Shown here one piece after another: positions 26,624-36,628 of a DNA stretch of 36,630 bases. Source of the DNA: Blepharisma japonicum (lineage: Eukaryota > Ciliophora > Heterotrichea > Heterotrichida > Blepharismidae). The notes beneath the pieces are model-generated. The model did not search any database, had not been told where the DNA came from, and saw nothing but the letters and a program-made list of their open reading frames with translations. The position numbers and the translations under genes are program-made. Every line of letters starts with the position of its first letter. Position 1 is the stretch's first letter. The DNA is taken from NCBI GenBank assembly GCA_949751835.1, contig CATKHK010000167.1, positions 1 to 36,630 of the forward strand, written 5' to 3'.

Positions 26624-27913
26624 TTAAGAGATTCAAAATGCTAAGCAAAATACAATAAAAAAGCTAAGCCTTATGCAAATAGCTATGTATATTCCTCCTT
26701 TATTATATGAATAATAAAAGTAATAGTTATTAAATTTCATTGCTGATTTTCCTATTTGTTTCCAATTAGTGTAACTTCCAATTTCACTTTCATAAATAAA
26801 TCCATCGTCACCTTCAATCAAATACAGTCTCTCTGTATTTATCAGAATCTTGCTTTTACGTGCTGAAAACTGATAAGGAATTGTTGAGAAAGAGTTAATA
26901 TCAATTGAGTATAATAAAAGTCTTGTCCTTATACATCTTGAAATCAAAATATTCCCATTAAATATTATACTACTGCATTCAAAATCAGCTTGTGGCATTG
27001 GGGTTAATTGAATTCACTTTTTTAGATCCAAGTTAAATCTATTAGATAGTTTCAACAAATTATTATTTTTTCCTCCAAAGCAATAGACACTGTTGTTGAA
27101 ATAGATACATGATGAGTAAGAGCAAGGAGTTCCAGATGGCAGCTCTTCGATTTCACCATTCACATTAATTAACACTGTAATTCCAGAGATTCAATAAGTA
27201 GAAAAACAGAATAATTTGCCATTTGGAAGCTGAGTTACGCAAGTGCCAAGCGTTAGTTTGTTTGGAGTTATCCAGTGTTTTTCTTCTTTCTTGACTTCAG
27301 TTTCAGTGTTATAGACAAGCGAATTAAATCCGTTGAAAAATTCATGAAAACTATAAAGAGATGTCTTTATCTGATAAGCATTAAGATAATCTTGGTAAGC
27401 TTGCTTTAGCAGTGGATCACGACGATTAGAATTAGTCCGATATTTTTTACAAGTTGCTCTGAAATCCATTTCTAATTCTGGATTGTTTGGTCTACTCAAG
27501 ATCTCAGCTGTTTTATTTCTTAAAGTGCCTATGTTTAAAGCGTTTTTTGTTTCTTTGAGCTTACTGTTTAAATCATGAGCACTGCTTATTTGATAATTAA
27601 GCAAACTTGTAGGTTTTACGTTTTTAAGCCAGTTTAAACACTTAGCTTCTCTTACTAGTTGTTTATAATAGCTGTCACATGGATGCTGTGATTCACTTTG
27701 GTTGGTTTCGGTGTTGAAATAATAAATATCACCTTTGGGAGTTTTGCATCGTTTTCATGGGTGAGGAAGAAAATCTGTCAAACCTTTCTGAGCTATGTAG
27801 AGCAAATCTTCATCATCTGGAAGAGTTAGACCGAGCGATATGCCGTAATTGATAATTTCATCTGTTGTAGGCTCATAATTTCATTTGGTCTTAGGCTTTA
27901 AACAGTTCCCCAT
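26624..27913 (-). CDS. CEP164-like WW head plus kelch protein, Met-Gly-Asn-Cys start, early stop (429 aa)
   Basis: It starts Met-Gly-Asn-Cys-Leu-Lys like 12607-13896, a possible dual-acylation signal. Trp11 and the first WW Trp are UGA-coded (27881 and around 27757); the second WW Trp is Ser. Gly-Asp-Ile-Tyr-Tyr-Phe-Asn and His-Pro-Cys-Asp are kept. The linker and blades are intact up to Asn-Lys-Gly-Gly-Ile-Tyr-Ile. The last loop is a hydrophobic run (Leu-Ser-Phe-Phe-Ile-Val-Phe-Cys-Leu), and TAA at 26624-26626 stops translation. After that TAA, still in frame, comes the usual Lys-Phe-Asp-Leu-Asn end and the old TAA at 26582-26584. The last blade strand is therefore lost and folding may be affected. 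Confidence 0.75.
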
Positions 27914-28189
27914 TATAAATAATTATTACTAAGGTAGAAATCAGAGTAGGCACAGCATAAATTATATTCTATTTTCGATCTCATCTTAGATTTCCCAGAA
28001 ACAAAGTCAGCAATAGACGATTTAGCTGAAGCCTTTAAGTACTATGACTTAAGCAAATTGAAATTTATTTTAGAAAAGAGTAGACAAAATAGCATCTGAA
28101 AAAGTCTAAAAGCTGATATAGATATATTAAAGATTTATCCAAGTGCTTATATTATTAGACCTTACAGTTTTAATTATTTTCTTATTATA
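27914..28189 (-). other. Intergenic between two kelch copies
   Basis: Next to 27913 is a short weak kelch leader. The centre is unique sequence (about 27950-28100). From about 28105 the downstream repeat of the next pseudogene appears (AAAGCTGATATAGATATATTAAAGATTTATCC). No gene is seen. Confidence 0.4.
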
Positions 28190-29095
28190 TTATATATTCC
28201 TCCTTTATTATATGAACAGTACACTTGCTCAGACAATGCAATTATTGATTCTGCTATTCGTCTTCAATTAGTGTAACTTTCAATTTCGCTTTCATGAATT
28301 GATCCGCAGTATTCAATCAAATACAGTCTCTGCATTTATCAGGATCTTTCTTGTTCCACATTTAAGATGATAAGGAATTGCCGAAAAAGAGTCAATATCA
28401 ATTGAGTATAATAAAAGATTTCTATTTGATATACTAGAATCAAAATATTCCCATTCATTATTACACTATTGCAATGAAAATCAGCTTCTGGCATTGGAGC
28501 TAATTGAATTCATCGTTTTCTATCCAAATCAAATCTACTAGATAGAGTTAAAGAACCATTATGTAATCCTCCAAAGCAATAGACACTGTTTTTGAAATAG
28601 ATACATGATGAGTGATTATAAAGATTTCCAGATGGCAGCACTTCAACTGCACCATTCAGATCAATTAGTACAACAATTCCAGAGTATAGAGTATTACCAA
28701 AACAGAATAGCTTGCCATTTGGAAGCCGAGTTATGCAAGTGCTTTGGTCTAGATTTTTTGAATTATTTAAGATTTTAGATTCTTTGGCTTTAGTTTCAAT
28801 ATTATAATTTCTAACTCAGTTCTATTCTCGGCTCAAGCTCATCTAAGAGTATAAAGATGTCTTTTGCTGATAAGCTTTACGAAAATCTTGGTAAGCTCAC
28901 ATAAAGGTGGATCATGAAGATTAGAAGTGGACTAAAAATTTGCTCTGAAATCCATCTCTAATTCTAGATTGTTTGGTCTACTCAAGATCTCAGCTGTTTA
29001 TTTCTTATAGTGTCAATTGGGTTTAAAGCATTTTCCGTTCTTTGAGCTTATTATTGAAATCATAGTTCTGCTTATTTGATAATTAAGCAAGACAT
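28190..29095 (-). pseudogene. Kelch gene remnant without head, multiple frameshifts
   Basis: The reverse strand matches the family from the linker (Ile-Ser, Lys-Glu-Thr) through the kelch blades to Asn-Lys-Gly-Gly-Ile. Small deletions break it: the family CTCTCTGCATTTATC is CTCTGCATTTATC near 28330, bases are lost in the Ile-Ser-Gly-Tyr loop near 28425, and several occur in the linker near 28850-29060. The WW head is absent because homology ends at about 29095, and the Lys-Phe-Asp-Leu end is missing. It lies directly downstream of the B-box/TPR gene at 29284, keeping the usual pairing. Confidence 0.78.
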
Positions 29096-29283
29096 GTAAT
29101 AAATTAATGCAACGAAGTTTATTTTATTTTAATAATACAATTTTAATAAACCTATGGGAACTATCTTGAATCAGGAAATCTTATGAATGCTATCTACTAT
29201 TTGTATTTTAATTCTATATTTTTCTATTAGAAACTAACTAAAGGTTTAAAGCTAATTATTGTAGAAGCTTTCTGATATTATTT

Positions 29284-31572
29284 TTAATATAATCTCAAAA
29301 TCGCTAATCGATTCTTAATAAACTCAAGTATTTTTGGTTTATAGCCCTTATATTGGTATAGCATTGATAATCACTTCTGATAAAAGAACTTTGCCTTTTT
29401 TCATCTTTTATTATCGAAATATAATTCTCCAAATAATCTGTATATATTTATTTTTGATATCAAATCAGAACGTAAATATTTATCAACAAATTTTTCACAA
29501 TACTTTAAAATTTTTTTTGCATTAATATAATCTGAAATTTGGATATAGACTTCAGCCATATCGATAAGAACTGATAAATTATTAATATTAAATGTTTTTC
29601 TTGTTTGATAAAATAATTCATTTAAGTTCAAAGAATTTTCCAATTTGTTTATCCATCTTTTAGCGTTTTCAAGTCTATTTTGAGATATGAACAATTGAGC
29701 ACGGTGAATTAAATGATTATTTAGCTGAAGTTTTCGATCGGGATATTTTTTAATGAATTTTCACTGTTTTTCTACAATATTTGTGCATTTTCCATAATCT
29801 CGTTTTTCGTAAAAATACTGAAAAATAATATCATATGAGTCGAAATATTTATTTACGTTTTTGTTTATAATTTGAAATGCCTCCATAAAATAATTATCTG
29901 CGCTTTCAAAATTACCCATGCGTTCATGCAATTTTCCAATAAGAGTATCTAAGTGAACTATTGAATTTTCCTTAATATGGGGATTATCAGATTTTTTTAG
30001 CTCAGTGAATATTTCCAGTGCTTTATCATTGTTTCACATATTAAAATGGGCGACTCCAATTCTATATTTAACAATAGGTCAATTGCAGTTTTTTTCGATG
30101 CTTTCTAAATAAAGCAATGAATCCTCATATCGACATTGTCTTTGGTAATAATTTGCAGATTTTATATAAAATTCTTGAATTTCATAATTATTCAAATGCA
30201 AAGTACTACAGCAAGACTCTGCATAAAAAATCATTTGACCTTCCTTAATTAAATCTCCCTTATGATGATAAATATCGCTTAGCAGTAAATAAGTATCTAT
30301 AAGATGATAATATTTCTCTTTGCCAAACAATTTGGCATCTTTAACGCATTTTCACAGTAATGTTTCTGCTTTATCAAAATCAGATACAAGACAATACAGG
30401 TATCCCATAACATAATTAAGCAAAATCTTATCTTCAAAATGAAATGCATCGCTTTGTATATCGTATCTAAGTATTTCATCAATTTTAAATTCGTCTCCAA
30501 TATCTTTGTAAATTAAACCAAGGCATTTATAATATAGTAATACATTATTTGTAATTTTAATGTTTCTACTTAAGTCAATCGATACACCAATGAACAAATC
30601 AGCTTTAAATAAATCTCTTTTATAATAATAATATTTTGCTCCTGAAATGAATTCGAATCGAATCATATTTAAGAATTCTCTTTCCTTATATATGCTTGAA
30701 GTTTTTGATGCATAAAAAAGAAAAGTAAACATTTGATCTTGACAATTTAAACTTTCAAATATTGATGAGACTACTTCATATGCAAGTATATAAGCTGGAT
30801 CATCATATTGGATATCACTTTCATCTCATAAATTCCATTTTATTCATATTATATAAGGGTTCTTTTCTTTAATCAACATAAATGTCAATTCAATCAATAA
30901 ATTTGTAACATGCCACAAGCCTGTATACATAGGGCAAAATTCACGACTATAATATATATTTTGAATAATTTCATTCGCTGTTTCATATTCAGAGAATTGT
31001 ATAAATTCTATTGCTTTCTTTCATCCAATAGACCAATGAGCATCTGCACAACTATCATTATATTCAGAAACGTGAATATAGTTATGGCCTTCATATCTAT
31101 AATAATTAAAAGAAACCAAATAATCAGTGATTGTTTTGAAAAAACTTCCATTAAATTCTCTGGGAAATTCGAAATTATTAACATATTTCAGCGCTTTATC
31201 TGGTGGGTGAATTAAAAAATAGTCTAGAGGTCTAAACATTATTTTCATGGGAATTTTTGTCACTTTTCTTAAAAAAAGCAGCATGTTGTCAAGGATAGTG
31301 AAGAAGTCATTGATTGAATGCCCTCCAAATAAATATTTGCTATTAGGCATTAAGGCAATCTGCTGATTGTATTCCTGCTTTACTTTTATTAGAAAGTTTA
31401 TCAATATTTTCTTCGATTCATTGCTTACAGGTAATTCTATATGCCTTATATCATGGTCAGAGAATTCATTTTTATGAGAAAATAAATGCTTTTCACATAG
31501 CATTAATTGGCAATCGTTGCATATATATATTGCATCACGAGAATCATAATTACAACTAGGAACTTTTTCCAT
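29284..31572 (-). CDS. B-box zinc-finger and TPR-like repeat protein (762 aa)
   Basis: This is the third complete copy. The B-box is Cys7-Asn-Tyr-Asp10, Cys18-Asn-Asp-Cys21, Cys26-Glu-Lys-His29, His33 and His40. It lacks a few residues of the other copies after Lys-Val-Lys-Gln (the Cys-Ser-Leu-Tyr block). The frame is open from ATG 31570-31572 to TAA 29284-29286 with TGA as Trp at about ten sites, including 31021 and two close together near 30830-30850. The TPR-like helices match 23932-26232 very closely. It is likely a recent duplicate still under constraint, since it has no nonsense or frameshift change while the adjoining kelch copy has decayed. Confidence 0.87.
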
Positions 31573-31696
31573 AATTATTATAAATCGATTAGGGATTTAT
31601 TTAATCTCATTATGATTCTACAAATTTTATTTAAATATGAATAAATTTAGATTTTAGTCGTTTTAATTAAATCATTGTACATTATAAAAATGAAGC
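31573..31696 (-). promoter_or_regulatory. Conserved leader upstream of a B-box/TPR gene
   Basis: Same block as 26233-26356 and 10937-11060. It is cut short at 31696, so whatever regulatory sequence lay further upstream in the other copies is absent here. Confidence 0.45.
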
Positions 31697-32618
31697 TACT
31701 AGCAAAGATATAATTTCTTATCAAAAAACTATTGATATCATAAGGATAATGCAGAGGCTTATATATTTGTTGACAAAATATAGAAGAACTCTCTCTCAAC
31801 TTTTAAATTCATTTGATTGCAGCTGAATTATGATATTGAACTTGCATTAATATTTATTTCTGTACCTAAAATTACCACTTTACTTTATGAGTATGCTTTC
31901 CACTAACTTAATGAATTTTTAGATAATATTTGAGTACTTTCTTTAATTTGAATATCAAGAGTTGAGTTTATGTGATAACTCTAGCGAGAATTCACTGATT
32001 ACTATTAACTCATATGAGTACCTCAGAAAATTGAATATCAAAGTGTCTTAAAAGAATATTCAAGCATTTATAATTAGACAAGTACCTCCGATATTAATTG
32101 AAGTATCACTAAAAGTAATTGGCATTACTAAATCTTTAGATAGTACCAACGAATTTTTATTACAACACTCACAAATTTGGTTATTCCATTTACAAATTAC
32201 AAAGACCAATAAAAATACTAAACCAGCCTTGCAAAGCTATAAGAGTCGAGCCAAGACTATACTAGATGAGGCTGACAACGCTTTGAGACAGTTGTTTGAA
32301 GCAAGTGAGCTGGATGAACACACATTGGCAAAAATGCAGGAGCAACTATTGAATAGTAGCATCAATAGTGGTGCAGAATACGAACTATGGGAAACTATTA
32401 ATGGCTATGGGTGTGAGTGAGGGTTCACAGCTGATACTATTTACCGAATGGATCAGATGACTATTGCAGCGAACAAACTAATGAATATCATGATACACTA
32501 TCGCATATTTGAAAACAATGAAGGGGAAACTGAAGCAGGCTATGCTGAAGCTGGATTAATGGTAATAGCACAACTCTGAATAGCAACTACTGACTATAAA
32601 ACTGGAGAAGAAAATTAG
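31697..32618 (+). pseudogene. Unrecognised gene, 5' truncated, four in-frame TAA/TAG codons
   Basis: One frame is coding-like for about 307 codons up to TAG 32616-32618, broken only by TAA 31848, TAG 31920, TAA 31944 and TAA 32049, with no indels. The last 189 codons are uninterrupted and use TGA as Trp at 32418 and 32577. The first half is rich in aromatic and hydrophobic residues (Ile-Ile-Phe-Glu-Tyr-Phe-Leu). The second half is helical and acidic (Ala-Lys-Thr-Ile-Leu-Asp-Glu-Ala-Asp-Asn-Ala-Leu-Arg-Gln-Leu; Asn-Lys-Leu-Met-Asn-Ile-Met-Ile). I recognise no family. The 5' end is cut by the B-box leader. Codons such as CTG, GAG and CAG are commoner than in the arrays. Confidence 0.5.
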
Positions 32619-32848
32619 TGGATCGAAGCATAATTCCACTAACTGAAAATATTATGTCAGAAACCAAATATATAAATGTGTTATCATTAAATTGAATTTT
32701 AGCATGTATAATTTTTTTCGAGATTTAATCTTCTCTTTAAACCTAATTAAATAAATTAATCTTACTTCAGCATCTGTCTTATGGCATAACTAGCCAGATA
32801 TGAGCAATTATATCATTTGCTGTATTTTAATACTTAATGGTTTCTTTT

Positions 32849-33426
32849 CTATTTGTTCGTTTGGTTTTGAATAGACTCGTCTTTATTTCTGTGCAAAAAA
32901 TCAGTTTCATTTTTAATTATTAGCGAATGCAGGGTTTTAACTATTTTCTTAGCCTCTTTTAACAAGTCTGGATTATTAAGAAGAGCCTTTTTAAGTTTCT
33001 GGAACTTCTCTATAAATACGACAGTGCTCTCCCGCAATTTAAAAAGCATGTGAAGGTTCAGGGAAGCCTTGACTTGTTTTTTCATTGATAATGCTTTCTT
33101 TGAGGAGTCGCCTTGAAAATTATTTCTATTTTCGCTTATTTGAATTTTTTGATCGATTCGTATGCTTTATTAAAATCTTGAAGGGCTTCTACTTCTTGAT
33201 TAAGATTACTAAGTCATTTTCATTAGTTTTCGCATTTTTAATACTTCATCATTGTTTTAAAGGGTTTTATTATCTACCCATCATTGAAATCCCAGCCATA
33301 TATTGCAATAGCAGCTTTAACTGAAGCGTAAAGGGCATCATTATGAATTAAAAAGCTATTTAATAGGTCCCAATAGTATTCAAAGAGCTGACTTATTTTT
33401 TTCTCTATTTTTATAAGTAAATTCAT
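32849..33426 (-). pseudogene. Decayed helical protein gene
   Basis: From ATG 33424-33426 the reverse strand encodes Ile-Glu-Lys-Lys-Ile-Ser-Gln-Leu-Phe-Glu-Tyr-Tyr-Trp and Tyr-Ala-Ser-Val-Lys-Ala-Ala-Ile-Ala-Ile-Tyr-Gly-Trp. A TAG follows; further segments (Glu-Val-Glu-Ala-Leu-Gln-Asp-Phe-Asn-Lys-Ala-Tyr) lie in frames that must shift at least once. The last 78 codons (from ATG 33083-33085 to TAG 32849) form a clean Lys-rich helical ORF with Glu-Lys-Phe-Gln-Lys-Leu-Lys-Lys-Ala-Leu and Glu-Ala-Lys-Lys-Ile-Val-Lys. I do not recognise the family. The 78-aa ORF could survive alone but is more likely the tail of the broken gene. Confidence 0.4.
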
Positions 33427-33533
33427 TTCTTTTGAGCTTTTATTTTAAAGTTTGTTACTTTAAAAATCTATTTAATATAATAAATAAAAGGGATCTAGTA
33501 AAATATATTTTATTATTGATAAGATTAAACATT

Positions 33534-34421
33534 TTATAACTTTTTAGCTCTGTTAAAGCATTCCATAGCTTCTTCTCTTCTGCCAAACTTATATATAGCT
33601 AATCCTTTATTTTTATAATAAATTGGCTCATTTGAAACGATTCTAATTGCATCTTTGTAATGTTTTACTGCTTCTTCATATCTCTTTTCATCTGCAAAGA
33701 TAAGTCCTATGTTTATGTATGCATTAGCATTATTTGAATCAATTATGATTACTTCTTTGTAGAATTTCATAGCTTCTTCTATTCTGCCTAGCTCTCTAAG
33801 AGCCTTTTCTTGATTTTTATAATAAATTGGTTTATTTGAATTGATTCTAATTGCATCGTTGTAATGTTTTATTGCTTCTTAATATCTTTTTTCATCATAG
33901 AAGATATCTCCTATGCTATTGTATGCAGGTGCATTATTTAAATCAATTATGATAGCTTCTTTATACTTGTTTGGTGCTAGCTATAACTTTCTCCTCTATT
34001 CTCAAAGCTCAGGTCCTCTTCAGGATTGTTTTTTAATTCAAATTACATTGCATCTGAAATAAATTTGGTCTTTTCTTCATAGAAGCCCTTGATAATTATA
34101 TCAATTTGTCTTCCTATGCCATAAAATAATTCAATGCTCTTATTTGCTCTTGCTGCAAAATTACTCTAGCTTGATCTATCTGCAATCTAGATAATTTTTG
34201 TGTTATACATATTTTTTCAACATAGCTGCCAATTTTTGTAGAGCCAGAGTCGATTTCTTTTAAAACTTGTTTAAGTATATTTTTATAACTACAAATAGTT
34301 TGAGTTAGTGATCAATTAAAGATAGGCTTTACAATAATATATACTTATAATGTTGCCTTCTATACTTAGATTATATATCGCCGTGATTATAATATTTAAC
34401 GGTTAGGTCAATATCTTCCAT
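33534..34421 (-). pseudogene. Decayed TPR-repeat protein gene
   Basis: The end of the gene (stop at 33534) holds tandem canonical TPRs: Asn-Ala-Asn-Ala-Tyr-Ile-Asn-Ile-Gly, Lys-Arg-Tyr-Glu-Glu-Ala-Val-Lys-His-Tyr-Lys-Asp-Ala-Ile and Gly-Arg-Arg-Glu-Glu-Ala-Met-Glu-Cys-Phe. The preceding repeat has TAA where its neighbour has Glu (Lys-Arg-Tyr-[TAA]-Glu-Ala-Ile-Lys-His-Tyr). Upstream an ATG at 34419-34421 begins a helical N-terminal part with two TAA codons, followed by at least two frameshifts before the TPRs. This is a different TPR protein from the B-box family, nearer to ordinary 34-residue TPRs. The intact part encodes about two repeats. Confidence 0.65.
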
Positions 34422-34530
34422 CAGAATGCAAATTATTTATTGTATATTTCGATGTTTAGGATTGTCTAAAAAACGAGATTAATGTACGTTTTTTCATAAA
34501 AATTAGCTATTTTAATAATAATAATTGTCG

Positions 34531-36270
34531 ATGAATGAAAAGAAGTGCTTCAAGTCAGGCTGCAAAATTGAAGTTGAATTTGCAGGCAAATACACCTCTC
34601 CTGAGTCTTTCTTCTGTAAGCAGCATATTAAAAATAAAATTGCTGGCAAGGATCATTCATTTGACTCTATTTTTGCAGAGCCTAATGAAGAGACAAAACA
34701 AGCTGTTCTTAGATTTCTTATGAAAGAAGATTCAAAGTATAGGAAACTAAAGAAGTTAATTATAGATTCCTTTAATCAGCGTCTAGCTAATTTAGAAGAA
34801 GATTTAAGACAATACACTAGAAATTTAGATACTTTTTCAGCTAATGTAGGAAATTTGGTTTTAGAAATTTACGGAGCTGAAACATCGTTAGAGTCAAACC
34901 GAGACTCAATTTCAGAGTTATTAACTTTACAGCCTGAAGAAGCTGTAAACAAAGTAAAATCAATAATCTCAGCCGAAAAGAATTGGTATAATGGTGCAAA
35001 GTTGTTTCATATATACAGTCAAGACTTAGAAAGTTTAATTACATCTTTCATTAATAAGAGATTTCAAGCATTTCTTAATCCTATGCTCTCCAATAAAGAA
35101 AGCAGTATTGAAGCAAATAATAAAACTATAAAATCGGCTAGGATTAAGTTGGCAAACATTAAGGATTCGATTTCTTTAAAAGCAAATGAGAACAGTGAGA
35201 GTTTCAAAGTGCTTCAAAATTTAATAAGATTCAGAAAAGAAAATGAGAGTGAAGCAATGCTGCTTAATTCTAAAATAAACTCCATTACTAATGATCTCAA
35301 AAGTAAACTCGAAAAAATAGAAAGCCAATTAAATCATATAATTACTATTGATACCTTAAGACACAAAACAGCTGAGTTCTTGAGTAGACCAAACAATTGA
35401 GAATTAGAGATGGATTTCAAAGCAACTTGCTCAGCGTACCAGAGCAATTCTAGCATTTATGATCCACTGCTAGTGCAAGCTTACCAAGATTATCTTAATG
35501 CTTATCAACAAAACGCATCTCTTTATAATCTTAAAAAGAATGATGATAAAAACACTGAATTTTATATTTATAGCACTGAAACTGAAACCAAAGAAGTCAA
35601 AATCTTGCGGACTCCAGAACCACTAGGCGAAGGCACTTGCATAGCTCAACTTCCAAATGGCAAGCTATTCTGTTTTGGTAAGGGAGATCCAGCTTCTGGA
35701 ATTACATTGATATTTGACGTGAATGGTAGAGTCGAAGTGCTGCCATCTGGAACTCCTTGCCATTATTCATCATGCATCTATTTCAACAACAGCCTCTATT
35801 GCTTTGGAGGATCTGATGGGAATAAAATTTTAAATCTATCTAGTAGATTTGATTTGGATCAAAATCGATGAATTCAATTAACTCCATTGCCAAAAGCTGA
35901 TTGTTATTGCAATAGTATAATATTTAATGGGAATATTTTGATTTCTGGATGGGATAATAGAAATCTTTGGCTATACTCAATTGATATTGACTCTTTCTCA
36001 ACAATTCCTTATGAGTTTGCAGAGTGGAAAAGAAAGATCCTGATAAATACAGAGAGATTGTATTTGATTGAATGCGGTTATGGATCAATCTATGAAAGCG
36101 AAATTGGAAGTGACACGAACTGGAAAAGAATAGTAGACTCAAAAATTAATCTTGCTGCACAAGTGTATTATTCATATAACAAAGGAGGAATATACATTGG
36201 GGTATGTGGCCCATCATTGCAGTACTTCAAGTTTGATTTGAATGAAAAGAGAATGATTAAATTAAACTAG
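34531..36270 (+). CDS. Cys/His head, coiled coil and kelch propeller protein (579 aa)
   Basis: Residues 6-32 have Cys6-x4-Cys11-x17-Cys29-x2-His32, a possible small zinc site. From about 55 to 285 the protein is a long helical, coiled-coil-like segment (Ala-Asn-Leu-Glu-Glu-Asp-Leu-Arg-Gln-Tyr; Leu-Glu-Lys-Ile-Glu-Ser-Gln-Leu-Asn). At Asp-Thr-Leu-Arg-His-Lys-Thr-Ala-Glu it joins the linker of the WW-kelch family, then the same kelch module to about 579. TGA is Trp at 35398 (290; Pro in all relatives) and 35869 (447). It ends with TAG. The ATG at 34531 is the first that keeps the Cys ligands. There is no WW head, so this gene shows the kelch module on a second, unrelated N-terminus, perhaps the ancestral arrangement. 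Confidence 0.86.
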
Positions 36271-36307
36271 CCATAAAATGCTTAGCTAAAAGTAATTTTT
36301 AATGCTT

Positions 36308-36628
36308 TTAAATATTATAAATATTGAGGATTATAATTGCTTCTGCAATTGCTACTACATTATTTTTTCAGTTTATCACGCACATATTTTTAATTAAGGA
36401 CAGGGAATAAATTGGAATTACTTTCTGATAATGCTTTATATCACTTATTTCAGACCGTAAATCTGCATTTTGTTCTTATAGCTGGCTATTGTGCTCTTCA
36501 AGGTTATGAATTTTCTCTTACAATAAATTTTTATTACTAAAGTTGCTTTATTTATTTTCAAGTGTCCTGCTTGACATTCAACTATTTTCTTTTATTTCTT
36601 TTCCAATTTTTCAATTTTTCTTTATATT
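36308..36628 (-). pseudogene. Coiled-coil coding remnant with three in-frame TAA codons
   Basis: The reverse-strand frame encodes a strongly heptad-like stretch: Leu-Glu-Asn-Lys, TAA, Ser-Asn-Phe-Ser-Asn-Lys-Asn-Leu-Leu, TAA, Glu-Lys-Ile-His-Asn-Leu-Glu-Glu-His-Asn-Ser-Gln-Leu, TAA, Glu-Gln-Asn-Ala-Asp-Leu-Arg-Ser-Glu-Ile. It continues to TAA 36308-36310. No frameshift is needed. It runs off the window edge, so the 5' end is unknown. No specific family is recognised; it lies tail to tail with the coiled-coil kelch gene. Confidence 0.4.

Larger units (their letters stand above)
28815..31696. repeat. Segmental duplication, copy 2 (about 2.9 kb)
   Basis: Direct repeat of 23454-26356. This copy keeps more of the kelch pseudogene on its left, so the break that formed copy 1 lies inside a kelch gene. 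On the right, homology ends at ATTATAAAAATGAAGC, exactly where the unrelated gene remnant at 31697 begins. Confidence 0.8.

Noticed and set aside
31891-31922. Intron-like GTATGC...CACTAAC...TTTTTAG that would remove the TAG at 31920
   Set aside because: Removing 32 bases shifts the frame into one that stops quickly, while the unspliced frame stays coding-like. The array genes need no introns.
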